From assembly GCA_016201135.1 (NCBI GenBank), contig JACQDK010000051.1:1-32719 (forward strand): a stretch of DNA of 32,719 nt, written 5' to 3'. Of the stretch, positions 1 to 6,869 are shown piece after piece. Under the pieces are notes generated by a model, which was given only the letters and a program-made list of their open reading frames with translations, made no database searches and was not told the DNA's origin. Both the position numbers and the translations under genes were made by a program. The stretch's first letter is position 1; each line of letters opens with the position of its first letter. The DNA comes from Actinomycetota bacterium (GTDB taxonomy: Bacteria > Actinomycetota > UBA4738 > HRBIN12).

Positions 1-1264
1 ACGGGAACTTCCCGAGGTCGCCCCCGAGCAGCGGGTCGTTCACGACCACGTCGGTGAGCTGCTCGTTCCCGGTGTTCGTCACCGTGATCGAGTAGGTGAC
101 GCTGTCACCGATGCTCCCCGAGACGGGGCAGGACTTCGTGACCTGGATGCCCGGCTGGTGCAGCACGTCGGTCGTGCACGAGTCGGAGTCGGACACGGTG
201 GTACCCGAGATCGCGCCGTCCGCGGTCGCGGTCACCGTGTTGGTGAGCGGATCGGGATCGCTCGCGGTCAGGGTGTGGGTGAAGGTCTCCGTATCGCTCG
301 CGCCGGCGGCAAGGGTCGACGGGAAACCAGCGAGGTTGCCCCCGAGCAGCGGGTCGTTCACGACGAGGTTGGCGAGGTCCTCGTTCCCGGTGTTCGACAC
401 CGTGATCGAGTAGGTGATCGTGTCACCGACCGCGCCCGAAACCGGGCAGGACTTCGTGACCTGGATCGCCGGCTGGGCGATGTCCTCGACCTTCTTGAGC
501 GGGACGGTCTGGTTGCCGCTGCCGCGGCTGATGTCGCCGCCACCGACGACGCTGGCGCTTTCGAGCGCCGTGAGGATGTTGCCGGTGGGATGCGACCCGA
601 CCTGGCAGCCGAGTTTCACGACCATCCGCAGGATGAACTGCTCGCCCCCTGACAGGTTCGTGACCTTGATGGCGGCCGTCACGTCGGGCGTGTCTTGCTC
701 GCTGACGATCGTGACGCTCTCGTTGCCGTTGGCGGTGTTCCCTGTGTCTGGCGGGTTGGGGTTCGCGCTCGCGCTCACGAGGTCGACGAAGCCGACCCCA
801 GGCTGACCGGTCGGCTCCCCGCCCCACTTGAACCCGAGCAGGACGTCGCCGGAGCCAGCGCCCTGGTCAACCTTGATCGCGGTGAAGAACACGACGAGGT
901 CGCCGCAGGAGAAGTCGCCGCCCTCGAGGGACTCGACGACGCCGGTGTTCGGGTCGATCGTCCTGTCGTCGTAGGCGCCGCCCAGACCGGTCTGGTGATC
1001 GTAGGTGCCGGGGCCAGCGGCCACGTAGTCGAGAGACACGTCGCCGCCGGTCAGGCCGGAGGACGTCTGCGTCTTGGCCAGCGGGGTCTGCGAACGGGCG
1101 TCGGTGAGCCGGTTCGTGCCGTCGTCGGGGCGACTCGTACCTCCCGCGGCGAACACGGCGCCGGTCTGCCCGATGCCGAACGCCAGCGTGAGGAGGAATC
1201 CGACGAGGACCGTGAACCCCCTCCGACGGTTCGTGTCTCGCCTTCGGCCGATGTGGCTAGCCAT
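1..1264 (-). CDS. Secreted DUF11-type repeat surface protein (3' end outside window)
   Basis: The reading frame opens with ATG at 1264 and runs off the left edge, so 421 codons are visible and the C-terminus is missing. The N-terminus is basic (GRRRDTNRRRGF) followed by a hydrophobic stretch ending near AVFAA, which is a signal peptide; the RRGF motif makes Tat export possible but unproven. After a unique region of about 230 residues come tandem units of 106 residues beginning PAIQVTKSCPVSG and PGIQVTKSCPVSG, with the core TYSITVxNTGNE and VVNDPLLGG. This is the DUF11/conserved-repeat beta-sandwich pattern of cell-surface and adhesin-like proteins. A GGGGGTG stretch 6-12 nt upstream can serve as ribosome binding site. 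Function is inferred only as a cell-envelope or extracellular protein; no enzyme motif is visible. It is transcribed toward the left, divergent from the gene at 1557. Confidence 0.8.
   Translation of the reverse strand, partial: MASHIGRRRDTNRRRGFTVLVGFLLTLAFGIGQTGAVFAAGGTSRPDDGTNRLTDARSQTPLAKTQTSSGLTGGDVSLDYVAAGPGTYDHQTGLGGAYDDRTIDPNTGVVESLEGGDFSCGDLVVFFTAIKVDQGAGSGDVLLGFKWGGEPTGQPGVGFVDLVSASANPNPPDTGNTANGNESVTIVSEQDTPDVTAAIKVTNLSGGEQFILRMVVKLGCQVGSHPTGNILTALESASVVGGGDISRGSGNQTVPLKKVEDIAQPAIQVTKSCPVSGAVGDTITYSITVSNTGNEDLANLVVNDPLLGGNLAGFPSTLAAGASDTETFTHTLTASDPDPLTNTVTATADGAISGTTVSDSDSCTTDVLHQPGIQVTKSCPVSGSIGDSVTYSITVTNTGNEQLTDVVVNDPLLGGDLGKFP
155..472 (-). repeat. Complete 318-bp unit of the tandem coding repeat
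   Basis: One full 106-codon repeat lies at 155-472, and the next unit starts at 154 and continues off the window edge. The period is visible from the accgtgatcg block at 399 and again at 81, exactly 318 bp apart. The two copies are still similar at DNA level, suggesting fairly recent duplication or homogenisation. Confidence 0.8.
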
Positions 1265-1556
1265 CGAATGTCACCCCCTAGGTGAACGGTGCCTCCAACG
1301 GGTTGGGTCGGGCGGAGGTCGCCCATCCCATCCCCGTCGTCACGTTACGCCCGACGGGCAGGGGATGCCATTGGTCGAAAGACCTCGTGGGCCCCCTCCC
1401 TACGGACGTAGTCCGTTCGATGTATCCGAGCAGGGCATTTACCCACATCGTCCCCCTGCGGCGCAACAGGCTTTCTCGCGCAGAGGATGCGCACCGGCGG
1501 AATGCGACTAGGGGCGCTACGGCGGGCCGCCCTCGCTCGCGGCTACCATTCGTCTC
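1265..1556. promoter_or_regulatory. Divergent intergenic region with three phased dyads
   Basis: This 292-bp gap separates the divergent genes starting at 1264 and 1557 and contains no convincing gene. Three short dyads lie in it: GGTC-GAAA-GACC at 1373-1384, ACGGAC-GTA-GTCCGT at 1402-1416, and the imperfect GGGCATTTACCC at 1433-1444. Their centres are about 30 bp apart (1378.5, 1409, 1438.5), roughly three helical turns. The GGNC...GNCC form is like sites bound by NarL/LuxR-family response regulators such as DosR, but this is inference. A further imperfect dyad pairs catcccc with ggggatg around 1328-1367. Confidence 0.35.
1544..1549 (+). promoter_or_regulatory. -10 box TACCAT, leaderless start of the gene at 1557
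   Basis: TACCAT lies 7 nt before the GTG at 1557 and no Shine-Dalgarno sequence is present, so transcription should begin at or next to the start codon. No clear -35 element is visible. Confidence 0.5.
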
Positions 1557-2336
1557 GTGCGCAATCGGATCGCCGCCACCGGCCTCGGGCTCGCCCTGCG
1601 GGCCGCCGCGTGCGGCGGCCAGCAGGGCGGACCGGTTCACACTGGCGGTCCCTCCGGGACCTCGGTGAGCCCCTCGGCGGCCGGCGCGATCTCGGTGACG
1701 GCGCGCCCCCGTGGGTGCCACCGCACGAGGAGGGGAGAGGTGGACATCAAGTTCGACTTCGCCCTGGCCGGCAGCGGCGGCCTCGGCGCCTACGACGGGG
1801 AGACGGACTTCCACGCCACGCTGACCAGCCCGGCGGCGTGGACGACCGTCCCGGGTCGACCGCTCCTGATCGACAAGCCGAACACGGGCATCTTCCACGT
1901 GATCGTCCCGGACGGGGAGCCGATCCCGGCAACGCTCACGCTGCACGTTCGTGCGGTCGCCGTGGACGAGCGGGACCCTGCGGTCGCCTCCTCGCTCAAG
2001 GCCCTCGAGGGGCAGAGCGTCCCGACCTCCTTCGGAGATGCCTCGATCGAGGCGGTCTCGGTCTCCGGGGGTACGGTGACCATCTCGGTGCGACTGCCGT
2101 CCACCGGGCTACCCAAGGGCGCGACCAGCCTGGGCCCCGGCAGCGCCGTGCTGGCGGTGGGCGGGCACCAGGCACCTGGCAGCGTGACCCCCATGCGGGA
2201 AGGCACGGTGTCCGTCTCCTTCGCGCTGCCCTCCGGAGCTTCCGGGGAGACGACCCTCACGCTCGCGGACTGGACGTTCGACGTGCAGGCCGAGGCCGTC
2301 CTGACGGTGCCCGTCGCCGTCTGCAACTCCGGATGA
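1557..2336 (+). CDS. Hypothetical secreted protein, possible lipoprotein
   Basis: The product is 259 aa starting at GTG 1557. The N-terminus has a short hydrophobic stretch followed by RAAAC19GGQQGG, resembling a lipoprotein signal with Cys19 as acceptor. The lipobox is poor, with Arg at -4 and Leu only at -5, so secretion is likelier than lipidation is certain. The mature part is rich in Ser, Thr, Gly, Val and short beta-like stretches (GGTVTISVRLPS, GTVSVSFALPSG, ADWTFDVQAEAVL), suggesting a beta-sandwich extracellular domain; no known family is recognised. If it is a lipoprotein it would be a substrate of the Lnt domain encoded convergently at 2469. Strong G/C at third positions supports this strand over the antisense frames. 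The start is supported by the adjacent -10 box. Confidence 0.65.
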   Translation: MRNRIAATGLGLALRAAACGGQQGGPVHTGGPSGTSVSPSAAGAISVTARPRGCHRTRRGEVDIKFDFALAGSGGLGAYDGETDFHATLTSPAAWTTVPGRPLLIDKPNTGIFHVIVPDGEPIPATLTLHVRAVAVDERDPAVASSLKALEGQSVPTSFGDASIEAVSVSGGTVTISVRLPSTGLPKGATSLGPGSAVLAVGGHQAPGSVTPMREGTVSVSFALPSGASGETTLTLADWTFDVQAEAVLTVPVAVCNSG

Positions 2337-2376
2337 CCCCACCCGTGCCCAGGCGGGGAGGGAACAGCGCGGCTCA

Positions 2377-2404
2377 GGTTTACGTAATGTCCATTATCGG
2401 CGTT
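2377..2404 (-). other. dif: dif-like XerC/XerD recombination site (chromosome terminus candidate)
   Basis: On the minus strand this 28-bp segment contains the core CCGATAATGGACATTA (plus-strand 2385-2400) followed by CGTAAAC. As I remember the actinobacterial dif consensus, it has CCGATAAT, two variable bases, then ACATTATGTCAA, so the match covers both recombinase arms and the central spacing. The segment is more than half A/T inside DNA of very high GC, lies between convergent genes, and is flanked by an outer inverted repeat GCTCAGGT / ACCTGAGC (2372-2379 and 2405-2412). The 24 minus-strand genes against 4 plus-strand genes to its right fit a replication fork arriving from the right. A bare hairpin terminator or a phage att site are alternatives. 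Confidence 0.6.
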
Positions 2405-2468
2405 ACCTGAGCACCGCCCCTGGGGATCGCCAGGCCCGGGAGCCCGGTCACCGTCCCTGGGCCGGAGG

Positions 2469-4697
2469 CTACCGGTCAAGACCCAGACGCGACCTCAGGC
2501 CCCACAGGGTGACGAGCCAGAGGGCCTCGAGAACGATCCGCCGGGAGATCTTGGAGACTCCGTGCTCGCGTTCGCGGAATGTGATCGGTGCCTCGCCGAC
2601 GTCGAAGCCGGCGCGAGCGGCCCTCCAGACGGCTTCGATCTGGAACCCGTAGCCCTCCGAGCGCAGCGGGTCTGCGGAGATCTCCTCGAGGAGGCGACGG
2701 CGGAAGACCCGGTAGCCACTGGTGGCATCGCGCACGGGGATGCCCAGGAGGAGCCTGGCGTACAGGTTGCCCCCCTTGGAGAGCCAGACGCGAGGTCTGC
2801 TCCAGTTCGAGACGGAGCCGCCGGGCACGTAGCGAGAACCCACCGTCAGGTCGTGATCGGCCGCGGCGGCCAGGAGTCGAGGCAGCTCGGCCGGGTCGTG
2901 GGACAGGTCCGAGTCCATCTCCACCACGAGGTCGTATCCGCCTTCCAGGGCGAGGCGGAACCCGTCCAGGTAGGCGCTCGCCAGGCCCGACTTCGCGGGT
3001 CGCGAGAGAACCTTCACCCGCGGCTCATGCTCGGCGAGGGCCCGGGCCAGGTCGCCCGTTCCATCGGGAGACGAGTCGTCGACTACCAGCAGGTCCAGCT
3101 CGGCGGGTAGGTGCAGCAGCTGTTCGATGACCCACTCGATCGTGTCGCGCTCGTTGTAGGTAGGTAGGACGACGATCGCGCGCGCAGGATCGGGGAGCGG
3201 GCCGGGCGGCGTCGCGCCCCGGCGGCGGCGCCTCGGAACCAGGAACAGCCCCAGGAGGAACAGAGCCGACGACCTGGGGAACCAGTCCCCCATGCGGACG
3301 TACCACGTCCTTTCCCGGGATGAGCCCATCGTGGCCCGCAGGATACCCGTGTCGAAGAGTCCCCTTCGCGCCACGACCTGCCCTCGCGGGTTCACGACCG
3401 CGCTGATGCCCGAGACGGCTCCGTGGACCACCCAGCGGCCGTCCTCGATCGCGCGCATCCGGCTCATCTGGAGCTGCTGCGCGGAGGCGGCGGTCGTCTC
3501 GTATGAGGCGTCGTTCGTGAGCACCACCAGGAACTGCGCCCCGTCGTTGACCATGTTCCGATCGATCGAGGGGAAGCTGTTCTCGAAGCAGATCGGCGTG
3601 GCGAATCGCGGCAGGCCATCGATGCGCAGGGAGTGCACCCTCTCCCCCGGCACGAGGTCGTAAGGGATCTGCCGCAGGGCCGAGACCCATCCGAGCTCCG
3701 GGCGGAAGGGCACGTACTCCCCGTAGGGCACCAAGTGCACCTTCGCGTAGCGGCCGACCACGTCGCCGCGCCCGTCGAAGGCGAGCGCCTGGTTCTGCAA
3801 GCCGCCAGCGGACTGCTGGATCGAGCCCGCGAGAACCGGGGCCCCGACGTCGCGTATCGCCTCGACGACGACATCGGAGAAGAAGCCGGGCTCGGCCGAG
3901 CCGGGGTCGATCGCGCTCTCGCCCCACACGACGAGGTCCGGAGGATCCGCCGCCAGCGTTGCGTGCAGTGAGGCGAGGGCCGCGGTCACCGCCCGGTCCT
4001 CCTCGGTGGATGAGAGGCCCCGGAACGGACGGACGTCCAGCTGGATCGCGGCCACGTCGATCGATCGCCCACCGGCGGCGGGCCCGGGAAGGAGCGCGGG
4101 GCAAAGGACGAGCGCGGCGGCCAGGCCCACGTGGCTCGCCCCGCGGAGCGGCGCTCCCCTCCCCCGCTCCAGGGCATGGAGCACGAGCGCGTTCACGAGC
4201 ACCACCACGAACGTCACGCCCCAGGCCCCCGTGACGCGCGCGAGCGGGACGAGCGCGGTGTCGGAGACCTGAGAGACGCCGAGCTGCCCCCAGGTGAACC
4301 CGCCGAAGGGCCAGGCTCCCCTGGCAGCGTCCACGACGACCCAGAGCGCCGCGAACCCGGCGGCCGACACGAGCGGTCGTCCCGGACGCCGCACGATCGG
4401 CGAAAGCATCCCCACGATCCCGATCGAGGCCGCGGAGGCAGCAACCAGCACCGTCCACGCGAGTCCCCCGAACAGGAGGATCCAGTAGAGGACGGCGCCG
4501 AAGAAACCGACCCCGAACGCCAGCCCCAGGGCGAGACCCCGAGCGGGCCTGGCCTCGCGCAGCGACCACAGGAACGGCACGAGGGAAACGAACGCGAGCG
4601 GCCAGATGCCGGCCGGCGGGAACGCCAGCGACGTGAGGAGACCTGAGATGAGCGCTGGAAGGAGGGCGACCGGAAGACGTCGGCCGGCTACGCGCAA
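2469..4697 (-). CDS. ppm1: Fused apolipoprotein N-acyltransferase / polyprenol-phosphate mannosyltransferase (Lnt-Ppm1)
   Basis: The protein is about 742 aa in two parts. The N-terminal part has several membrane helices and then a nitrilase-type Lnt domain with all three catalytic residues: Glu260 (VVWGES), Lys319 (YAKVHLVPYGEYVP) and Cys370 (PICFEN). This part N-acylates lipoproteins at the membrane. The C-terminal 230 residues are a GT2 glycosyltransferase of the dolichol-phosphate mannose synthase type: LPTYNER at 511, VVDDSSPDG at 538 and the DSD metal site at 595. It should make polyprenyl-phosphate-mannose for lipoglycans and protein mannosylation. The same fusion order is known from Mycobacterium tuberculosis Ppm1. 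I chose TTG at 4697, which overlaps the DUF4193 stop by 10 nt; GTG at 4757 or 4766 would force a 70-79 nt overlap. It is probably co-transcribed with DUF4193. Confidence 0.9.
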   Translation of the reverse strand: MRVAGRRLPVALLPALISGLLTSLAFPPAGIWPLAFVSLVPFLWSLREARPARGLALGLAFGVGFFGAVLYWILLFGGLAWTVLVAASAASIGIVGMLSPIVRRPGRPLVSAAGFAALWVVVDAARGAWPFGGFTWGQLGVSQVSDTALVPLARVTGAWGVTFVVVLVNALVLHALERGRGAPLRGASHVGLAAALVLCPALLPGPAAGGRSIDVAAIQLDVRPFRGLSSTEEDRAVTAALASLHATLAADPPDLVVWGESAIDPGSAEPGFFSDVVVEAIRDVGAPVLAGSIQQSAGGLQNQALAFDGRGDVVGRYAKVHLVPYGEYVPFRPELGWVSALRQIPYDLVPGERVHSLRIDGLPRFATPICFENSFPSIDRNMVNDGAQFLVVLTNDASYETTAASAQQLQMSRMRAIEDGRWVVHGAVSGISAVVNPRGQVVARRGLFDTGILRATMGSSRERTWYVRMGDWFPRSSALFLLGLFLVPRRRRRGATPPGPLPDPARAIVVLPTYNERDTIEWVIEQLLHLPAELDLLVVDDSSPDGTGDLARALAEHEPRVKVLSRPAKSGLASAYLDGFRLALEGGYDLVVEMDSDLSHDPAELPRLLAAAADHDLTVGSRYVPGGSVSNWSRPRVWLSKGGNLYARLLLGIPVRDATSGYRVFRRRLLEEISADPLRSEGYGFQIEAVWRAARAGFDVGEAPITFREREHGVSKISRRIVLEALWLVTLWGLRSRLGLDR

Positions 4698-5044
4698 TCG
4701 CGACAGAGCATCCGCTTCTTGTCCTTCAGCTGGCTCCGGTGCTTCACGAGGTAGCACTTCTTGCACACGAACTCCGCGGCCTGGATGGGCACGACCCGCG
4801 TGTCGAGCGCCTCCAGGCGCTCCTCGCGGGTGAGGGCGAGGAGGGCGTCCTCCTCCTCTTCCTCCTCTTCGGGAACGACCGACTCCTTCTTGACCAGGAG
4901 GTCCTCGATCGAGGCGACCTCCGCGGCCGGGTCCGCCGCCACGGCCGGGGGCTCGGTGAGGGCGTCCTCGGGCGGTTCCAGGTCCTCGCCGTCCTCGTCG
5001 TCGACGATGTCCTCGTCTTCAAGTGGCTCTTCGATGTCTTCCAT
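4688..5044 (-). CDS. DUF4193 family zinc-binding protein
   Basis: The product is 118 aa. The first two thirds are extremely acidic and low in complexity (a run of Glu around 59-65), followed by VVPIQAAEFVC and a four-Cys knuckle: Cys94, Cys97, Cys114 and Cys117, with the family signature CxxCYLVKHRSQL and the C-terminus CRDCA. DUF4193 is an Actinobacteria-specific family of unknown function; the Cys pattern implies a structural zinc ion. It is the first gene of a probable unit with lnt/ppm1, which overlaps its 3' end. GAGGGG lies just upstream of the ATG as ribosome binding site, and a TTGCAT-16-TAGAAT promoter lies about 50 nt upstream. A role in transcription or envelope regulation would be only a guess. 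Confidence 0.88.
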   Translation of the reverse strand: MEDIEEPLEDEDIVDDEDGEDLEPPEDALTEPPAVAADPAAEVASIEDLLVKKESVVPEEEEEEEDALLALTREERLEALDTRVVPIQAAEFVCKKCYLVKHRSQLKDKKRMLCRDCA

Positions 5045-5092
5045 GATCCCCTCGATCCTGCGACCGGGATGCTCGCGCGAGGCGCGGCGCGG

Positions 5093-5120
5093 ATTCTACT
5101 TCCGTGGTATCGGGATGCAA
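5093..5120 (-). promoter_or_regulatory. Promoter of DUF4193-ppm1
   Basis: On the minus strand TTGCAT (5115-5120) and TAGAAT (5093-5098) are separated by 16 nt. The predicted transcript would have a leader of roughly 40 nt ending in a GAGGGG ribosome binding site before ATG 5044. Confidence 0.6.
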
Positions 5121-5169
5121 CCCCGGGCGAGAACCTCGTGGACCCCCTCGGTATTCCCGGGGATCGGCC

Positions 5170-5283
5170 CGGAAAGGAGATAGGAGAGGCCCAAGAGACC
5201 TTTGGGGCCGCGACGCCGGGGCGCCACGTTCTCTACTCAGCCTCTTGGGCCCTCCGTTGCGCCTCCGCCGGGGCGGTGGCGCG
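5170..5283 (-). ncRNA. Candidate structured small RNA or long 5' leader
   Basis: The 301-bp gap 5045-5345 has no convincing gene but is rich in structure. Directly after a good minus-strand promoter come two hairpins. The first, at 5282-5259, has arms GCGCC-A-CCGCC and GGCGG-A-GGCGC. The second pairs GGCCCAAGAG (minus strand, from 5251) with CTCTTGGGCC (ending at 5188), a perfect 10-bp stem around a GC-rich inner part that can fold again. A pyrimidine-rich stretch follows (tctcctatctcctttcc). This could be a small RNA of about 110 nt, a leader of DUF4193, or simply the terminator of the amidohydrolase gene ending at 5346. I recognise no known RNA family. Confidence 0.35.
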
Positions 5284-5289
5284 CCCAGC

Positions 5290-5319
5290 AACGTACGCCC
5301 GTGCGTGCGCGAGCGTCAA
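5290..5319 (-). promoter_or_regulatory. Promoter inside the 5045-5345 gap
   Basis: On the minus strand TTGACG (5314-5319) and TACGTT (5290-5295) are 18 nt apart, the closest match to a sigma-A consensus promoter in the window. The predicted start near 5283 coincides with the first hairpin of the candidate RNA, not with a coding sequence. Confidence 0.5.
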
Positions 5320-5345
5320 CCCGGTCGCCGAACGAAGAGTGACAA

Positions 5346-6854
5346 TCAGGCCGCGAACACGTCACGTCCCAGGGAGACCGTGAGGATCGGCCGGAGGCCG
5401 AGCACCGAGTCGGTCTCCATGGGGTCCGTATCGTACGCCGCGAAGTCAGCGTGCATTCCGGGCTCCAGTGCGCCCTTCTTGTCCTCGAGGTGAGCCAGGC
5501 GCGCTCCGCCGTTCGTCCAGGCGCGGATCGCCTCCTGCCGGCTCAGGCGCTGGGCCGGGTCGTGATGATGTTCGAACGCGTCGATGCCGAGCATCGGGTC
5601 CAGGGGCGTGACCGGCGAGTCCGACCCTGCGCCGAGCTCGAGGCCTCGCTGGAGAACGGTCCGGAACGGGTTCATGGCAGCCGCACGATGCTCGTCGACG
5701 CCGATCTCGTATAGGCCTTCGGCCTGCCCCCAGCGCGCGTCGAACGCGGGCTGGACGGAGATCGCGAGGCCGAGCATGGCGGCACGCTCAACGTGGTCCG
5801 CGGAAGCCATCTCGAAGTGCTCGATCCGATGCCGGCGTGCGCGGAAGTGACGTTTGCCGCGCGAGCCGAGCGATGAGTACACACGTTCCCATGCCGAGAG
5901 GACCTGCTCGATCGCCCGGTCGCCGATCGCGTGCACGCCCACTTGGAGGCCGGCCGCGTGCCCGGCGTGGAAGAACTGCGCGAGCTCGTCGTCCTCGTAG
6001 TAGCAGGCGCCCTCCCCATCGCCGTCGGCGTACGGGGCCAGGAGCGCCGCCGTGCGCGCTCCTATCGATCCGTCCACCGGGAGGTCGCCGCCGATCGCCG
6101 CCAGGCGCAGGTCCATCACCTGCGGGATGTCCATGGTGGCCACGACCGGCGTAGAGTCGACTGGTAGCTGGTCGCGGTGGCCGAGGAAGACCTCGAGGTC
6201 GCGTAGCCCGAGCTCGTAGGGCATCGACATCTCGTGGATCGTCGTGACGCCCCGCGCGGCGGCAAGAGCTGCGGCCGCGAGCTGGAGCTGCTGGACCTCC
6301 TGATCGGAGAGCGTGAGCGCGGCCCAGCGACTCAGGCGGGCGTTGGCCTCCTGTGTAACGCGCCCCGTCGGCTCTCCGGCGACGTCGCGCTCGACCCCTG
6401 CCAGCCCCAGCACGTCGGCGGCGCGCAGAGCGGCGGTGTTCGCGAGGGCCGTGTGTCCGTCGACCCGGCGGATCAGGAGGGGGCCCGGACCGATCTCGTC
6501 GAGAGCCTCGATCGTCGGCAGGGCGGGATCGTCCCATCGCGTCTCGTCGAACCCAGCGAGCAAGGTGACCGCGCCCTTGGCGCTGCGTCGCTCGGCCAGA
6601 GCGACGAGCTCTCCGGCCGAGCGGACGCGTTCGAGCTCCTCGTTGCCCAGGGTCATCCCGGTGCCGGTGAGGTGCACGTGCGCGTCGACGAACCCGGGCA
6701 GGATCGTGGCGCCCGGAAGCGCTACGGTCCTGTCGGCCGGCGGGGGCTCGCCCACCCCGACGCGCTGCACGTGCCGGTCGTCCACGAGGATCCACTCTCC
6801 CGTGGCCGGATACCCGAGGGTGCGCACGATCCGGGCGCGATAGATGGTCCTCAC
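5346..6854 (-). CDS. Amidohydrolase family 3 protein (YtcJ-like metal-dependent hydrolase)
   Basis: The product is 502 aa from GTG 6854. It has the N-terminal small beta domain (ILVDDRHVQRVG) leading into PGFVDAHVHL with His59 and His61 as metal ligands, then the TIM-barrel motifs VGVHAIGDRAIEQ, RHRIEHFEMA and GSDSPVTPLDPMLG with the late catalytic Asp. A C-terminal return of the beta domain (GALEPGMHADFAAYDTDP) completes the family layout. The length is typical of YtcJ-type enzymes, which hydrolyse exocyclic amide or formyl bonds; the substrate cannot be predicted. The frame is open back to 7373, but that upstream part is an Arg/Ser-rich shadow of the RT gene. The stop of the RT gene is only 10 nt upstream, so read-through from the RT promoter is likely in addition to its own -10 box. 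Confidence 0.9.
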   Translation of the reverse strand: MRTIYRARIVRTLGYPATGEWILVDDRHVQRVGVGEPPPADRTVALPGATILPGFVDAHVHLTGTGMTLGNEELERVRSAGELVALAERRSAKGAVTLLAGFDETRWDDPALPTIEALDEIGPGPLLIRRVDGHTALANTAALRAADVLGLAGVERDVAGEPTGRVTQEANARLSRWAALTLSDQEVQQLQLAAAALAAARGVTTIHEMSMPYELGLRDLEVFLGHRDQLPVDSTPVVATMDIPQVMDLRLAAIGGDLPVDGSIGARTAALLAPYADGDGEGACYYEDDELAQFFHAGHAAGLQVGVHAIGDRAIEQVLSAWERVYSSLGSRGKRHFRARRHRIEHFEMASADHVERAAMLGLAISVQPAFDARWGQAEGLYEIGVDEHRAAAMNPFRTVLQRGLELGAGSDSPVTPLDPMLGIDAFEHHHDPAQRLSRQEAIRAWTNGGARLAHLEDKKGALEPGMHADFAAYDTDPMETDSVLGLRPILTVSLGRDVFAA

Positions 6855-6863
6855 GGCGCCCGG

Positions 6864-6869
6864 ATTATG
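6864..6869 (-). promoter_or_regulatory. -10 box CATAAT before the amidohydrolase gene
   Basis: CATAAT lies 9 nt before GTG 6854, without a Shine-Dalgarno sequence, fitting a leaderless or nearly leaderless transcript. The TAA inside it is the stop codon of the upstream RT gene (6865-6867). Confidence 0.4.

Noticed and set aside
1-472. CRISPR-like repeat array
   Set aside because: The 318-bp period is in frame and encodes a protein domain, and there are no short direct repeats with unique spacers.
1265-1440. Cyclic-di-GMP or other known riboswitch before the surface protein
   Set aside because: The conserved GEMM core and receptor sequences were not found. Only short dyads are present.
2337-2468. 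Ordinary rho-independent terminator between the convergent genes
   Set aside because: The dyad at 2372-2412 has no T-run, its inner part is AT-rich, and it agrees with dif. A combined role remains possible.
5170-5283. Actinobacterial 6C RNA
   Set aside because: Two hairpins are present, but neither has a loop with six cytosines and the spacing does not fit the family as I know it.
5019-5291. 90-codon minus-strand frame in the gap after the amidohydrolase
   Set aside because: Arg/Pro/Gly-rich, overlaps the DUF4193 start in another frame and has no supporting start signal. The region is better explained by RNA structure.
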